Source: Brettanomyces bruxellensis
Taxonomy: Eukaryota; Ascomycota; Pichiomycetes; Pichiales; Pichiaceae
NCBI RefSeq assembly: GCF_011074885.1
Contig: NC_054690.1
Coordinates: 3,291,001 to 3,355,000, forward strand
Length of the DNA: 64,000 nt
Direction: 5' to 3'
This document shows, in pieces, positions 61,195-64,000 of the stretch; the stretch's first letter is position 1; every line of letters starts with the position of its first letter. The position numbers and the translations under genes are program-made. A model generated the notes under the pieces. It searched no databases, was not told the origin of the DNA, and worked only from the letters and a program-made list of their open reading frames with translations.

Positions 61195-62310
61195 ATGTTT
61201 ATCCCAAATCTAATGCCAGGTGATATCCATCGAATGTGGATGAACCGTACAGGCGCTCACTACATGGATAGCACAAGTTCCCCACATAATGTATCTGGTG
61301 AATATAATGTGTGCTCTGGTAATGATCGAAATGAATACCCATCAATGCCGTCTTATTCGGCAAATACTTCCGGTCCTATTACACATATGCAATCTACTAT
61401 GAAAATTAGAAAGATAATTGGGACACATGACGAGTCAAATACAGGATTTAATGATGTCTTCACTACCTTGGATCAGGTTAGCCTCATTCTAGATTCCAAA
61501 CTTAGAAGGCTAAACGAAATTGGTAGCATTGGTGCTGATACAATAAAACCATTTGGATATGACAAAACTTTAAATGAGTTACGTGCAGAGCATGAACAGG
61601 AAAAGAAACAAGAAGAGATGCAACATCCGACGGGATCACCAACTCAAACCGACCTTAATGAATTGCAAGTTTCAGCAGCAAGCACCAATTACAACTATTC
61701 TAATAATGAAGGCAGTGTGAATAATTTAAGAGAGAGTATTGTTGATGCAGATCCATCAACGTCTAACCATATACCCGAAAGAGTGTCTGTATCCAGCGAG
61801 GATCCAATTTCCTCCCATGATCTTGACGCTGAACTATCCAATAGGGACGAAGATAGTAATGCTGATTTGGAATCAGTACAACACGAAAATGACGTTCATA
61901 TTGCAGTGGATGATCACAGTTCAGAGTCCGGCGATGTACAGCAAAACTTTGATACACATTCATTGGGAGGGAACCAAGAAAGCAACGAAGAGGATATGCT
62001 AGTGCAAACCGACGGCGATGGCGAGTTCTTCATGGCATCCGAAGAATATCAAGTTGACCATACAATTAATGAATATGCTCGAAAACGAACATATTCATTT
62101 TTGGGAAATTCAAGTTTTACACAATCACCAGTTCAGGGTACTTCCAATGGGCTGTCTGGTCAAATAGGTGCTATGGACACAGGTCCTATAAGTGGAACAA
62201 CAGCAACAATATACTCTTCTGCAGCCAATGATATTGAGCCTACCGCACTAACTTCTCCATTGGGCGATATCGAAGATGAAATATCCGACCATGACATGAC
62301 GGTAGAATAA
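61195..62310 (+). CDS. Apc15/Mnd2-like anaphase-promoting complex subunit
   Basis: 371 residues from the ATG at 61195 (the longer frame begins with GTG). The N-terminus FIPNLMPGDIHRMWMNRTG matches the Apc15 pattern ([21 protein letters not shown] in human), and a second block RRLNEIGSIGADTIKPFGYDKT resembles the Apc15 SIAEKDNNLVPIGKPAS segment. The rest is acidic, Ser/Asn/Asp-rich and disordered (from about residue 135), which fits Apc15/Mnd2 (Mnd2 368 residues). Mnd2 inhibits Ama1-APC/C in meiosis and supports Mad3-checkpoint turnover. The homology covers only two short blocks, so the call is moderate; an unrelated acidic nuclear protein is the alternative. Its stop is 39 bp from that of YVH1. 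Confidence 0.55.
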   Translation: MFIPNLMPGDIHRMWMNRTGAHYMDSTSSPHNVSGEYNVCSGNDRNEYPSMPSYSANTSGPITHMQSTMKIRKIIGTHDESNTGFNDVFTTLDQVSLILDSKLRRLNEIGSIGADTIKPFGYDKTLNELRAEHEQEKKQEEMQHPTGSPTQTDLNELQVSAASTNYNYSNNEGSVNNLRESIVDADPSTSNHIPERVSVSSEDPISSHDLDAELSNRDEDSNADLESVQHENDVHIAVDDHSSESGDVQQNFDTHSLGGNQESNEEDMLVQTDGDGEFFMASEEYQVDHTINEYARKRTYSFLGNSSFTQSPVQGTSNGLSGQIGAMDTGPISGTTATIYSSAANDIEPTALTSPLGDIEDEISDHDMTVE

Positions 62311-62349
62311 TTATTTCTATAAAACATACAAAGCATCATTATAAGATAT

Positions 62350-63357
62350 TCACGGTGTTGAAGAGGCAAGCTCATCAACTTTAGCTTTTAGGAGATGTAT
62401 TGCTGGGACCATCCACCTTCCGCAACTACACCTGGATCCTTGCCAATGATATCCACCCACCTTCGAGCCGCATTTAAAACAGTCGAAACGACCCTCAAGT
62501 TCTCCCTTGCTCAATTCAGGCTTCATCCAATTTAAGGGTTCGAAGAAATAATGAGTACATTCGGAACTGGCTTTTTCAACCTTATAGACCTCCTTGGTCC
62601 AAAAGGTGGTTTTATAGAAGTACTTCTGCTTGTCATGATCATCTGTTGGCACAGTATGCGGTATAAAAACAGCGGAATTTGCCAACACTTGACCACATTT
62701 CTTACACCTAAAGACGTACTTTGGTTTGAGATCCTTATTTTCCTCATTTTTCGTGGATGGTACGTTTGCTGTACCATTATTCACTATGTCTCGATAGGCG
62801 GAGTCATTATTCATATCCGTTATTTGTAATAAACTCATCTTGAAGGCTCGATACTGCGGGTATCTGGCATCGAGTTCTCTCACATCATCACAACAGCCAC
62901 AATTGTAATAAAGTTGTAATTGCTTTGAAAAGCCCGAATTTGGTTCAATTATCACACCCTCCGGATATTTCCTTTGAACAGCATATCGAGCCTGTTTATA
63001 ATTGAGGTGGTATTTCTTCATTAAAAAGGCGATGACAAAACTGACAGATCTGGACCTTCCAGCATTACAATGAACAAGTACCTTTCCCTTATTTCCTTCT
63101 GGGGATCCTTTCAATCTTTTATCTATAAAATCGTTCACCCTTTGAAAGTAAATGAATAAATTTTCAGTATCCAGGTCATCCACTGGCACTTGCAATCTTG
63201 TGTAATTCTTGTATGTTTCTGGGATCGGCTCCTTTTGAACGCTCACTATACTCTCTATTCCATACAGATTTTTGAGATCAACATTATTTAACAACGGCTG
63301 TATTGAGGAAATATAGAGTCCTCCAAGGACCCGATACAAATTATTTTCGTCTGCCAT
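62350..63357 (-). CDS. YVH1: Dual-specificity phosphatase Yvh1
   Basis: 335 residues (S. cerevisiae 364). It releases Mrt4 from cytoplasmic pre-60S particles so that the P-stalk can assemble. The DSP domain at about residues 8-155 has the P-loop HCNAGRSRSVSFVIAF with catalytic Cys97 and Arg103, and the general acid Asp60 or Asp61 in PVDDLDTEN. The C-terminal zinc domain keeps its cysteine/histidine ligands (FRCKKCGQVLAN, then CTHYFFEPL, FDCFKCGSKVGGY, CSCGRW), the part needed for ribosome work. The start is the first ATG, and the first strand YRVLGGLYISS is family-like. Converges with the Apc15-like gene. Confidence 0.95.
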   Translation of the reverse strand: MADENNLYRVLGGLYISSIQPLLNNVDLKNLYGIESIVSVQKEPIPETYKNYTRLQVPVDDLDTENLFIYFQRVNDFIDKRLKGSPEGNKGKVLVHCNAGRSRSVSFVIAFLMKKYHLNYKQARYAVQRKYPEGVIIEPNSGFSKQLQLYYNCGCCDDVRELDARYPQYRAFKMSLLQITDMNNDSAYRDIVNNGTANVPSTKNEENKDLKPKYVFRCKKCGQVLANSAVFIPHTVPTDDHDKQKYFYKTTFWTKEVYKVEKASSECTHYFFEPLNWMKPELSKGELEGRFDCFKCGSKVGGYHWQGSRCSCGRWMVPAIHLLKAKVDELASSTP

Positions 63358-63901
63358 ACGGAATGACTGATGCTTCTTTTGGTATATCGTTCAAAAGGGG
63401 GTGCTATTACTATGTTATGCTATCCTTATCCTATGATATCCAGGATCGCAGGAAACAACAAAAAAAAACTGAAAAATTTAAGCTACGCAACATAGTGCTA
63501 GACGACGTATACGGAAATCAATGTACGGATGTCCAGGAAACTGAAATGTCCTCATAAACAAAAGCTAGGATACGAATAACCGGAAGTATCTATATATCAG
63601 CTTCCGGGATTTCCATTTATATCTACTGATTATCAATACTTGAGTATCATTAGATAGTAATCTATTATCAGTCTATATTAGTGAAAACTCTGTAAAGTAT
63701 TATATAAAAAGTGAGGAAACTTCCCCTGTTCTAACACATAGCTACTTTTTTTTTCTTTAATTCTTTATTTGACTTTTTATTTCTTTCCCCGTTGCTGCTA
63801 AACAACATCATACAACCTGGCTCTTAACATGAGTAGCCATACATCTTGAAGTACATAACAGTAGAAAAGAATGCTGCTAAAAGAAATGTGTAAGACACAG
63901 A
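63358..63901. other. Intergenic: YVH1 promoter and 3' region of the last gene
   Basis: Pyrimidine-rich tract at about 63745-63790. No credible gene; a short plus-strand open frame overlaps the YVH1 start antisense. Confidence 0.45.
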
Positions 63902-64000
63902 TCATTGCCGTGGATAATGTCCACCACGATTCCTTGAATTCCGCCTTGGCATCATACCACCACTTCCCGGCATCATCGGTGGAGGCATTCCCGGATAAAA
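63902..64000 (-). CDS. C-terminal end of a Met/Pro/Gly-rich protein (partial)
   Basis: 32 codons plus a TGA at 63904-63902, running off the window edge. The peptide contains PGMPPPMMPGSGGMMPRRNS then RNRGGHYPRQ, a composition typical of RNA-binding or snRNP proteins (for example the tails of U1C, SmB or branchpoint-binding protein). I cannot choose between them from this fragment. The open frame and the biased composition support coding. Confidence 0.5.
   Translation of the reverse strand, partial: FYPGMPPPMMPGSGGMMPRRNSRNRGGHYPRQ

Overview
The window is nuclear chromosomal DNA from a budding yeast (Saccharomycotina). It is AT-rich and densely packed, with about 27 protein genes, nearly all recognisable one-to-one orthologues of Saccharomyces cerevisiae core genes. 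Four genes have one short intron close to the start codon, with GTAAG(T/C) donors and (T/C)ACTAAC branch points, as in yeasts. CTG codes for a conserved leucine in RPO41 (codon at 47337-47339), so this is not a CTG-Ser or CTG-Ala species. A Pichiaceae-type yeast (Brettanomyces/Ogataea/Pichia group) is my best guess; it is inference only. I found no tRNA, rRNA, transposon, LTR or CRISPR array.

Layout. 0-10 kb: end of PUP1 (proteasome beta-2), ADE8 (purines), spliced PSF3 (GINS), REI1 (60S maturation), KIN28 (TFIIH kinase), SSH4-like Rsp5 adaptor, CYK3 (cytokinesis). 10-20 kb: Tna1-like MFS permease, a spliced and very divergent Rheb/Ras-like GTPase, a large Nim1-type kinase (Hsl1/Gin4 family), and an unrecognised gene. 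21-31 kb: spliced MRPL39, SPT5, ERV25, RAD33, SNF11-like, another unrecognised gene. 31-44 kb: MED13/SSN2, a pyridoxamine-phosphate-oxidase-like flavoprotein, UGA1, a Say1-like alpha/beta hydrolase with altered catalytic motifs. 44-64 kb: RPO41, spliced MOB2, APC1 (in two frames), PSD1, RPN8, COX10, an Apc15/Mnd2-like protein, YVH1, and the 3' end of a Met/Pro/Gly-rich protein.

The genes form no operon or cluster; they are independent housekeeping units. Some share a process by chance: PUP1 and RPN8 (proteasome), APC1, Apc15-like and perhaps Hsl1 (anaphase-promoting complex and a likely substrate), CYK3, MOB2 and the Nim1 kinase (septum/bud neck), REI1 and YVH1 (late cytoplasmic 60S maturation), RPO41, MRPL39, COX10 and PSD1 (mitochondrion).

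The points most worth a second look are the Rheb-like GTPase that has lost the DxxGQ switch II motif, the single-nucleotide frame break in APC1, the hydrolase lacking the HGG oxyanion motif, an 11-bp perfect inverted repeat upstream of the Nim1 kinase, the two-part SPT5 C-terminal repeat, and two conserved-looking genes I cannot name.
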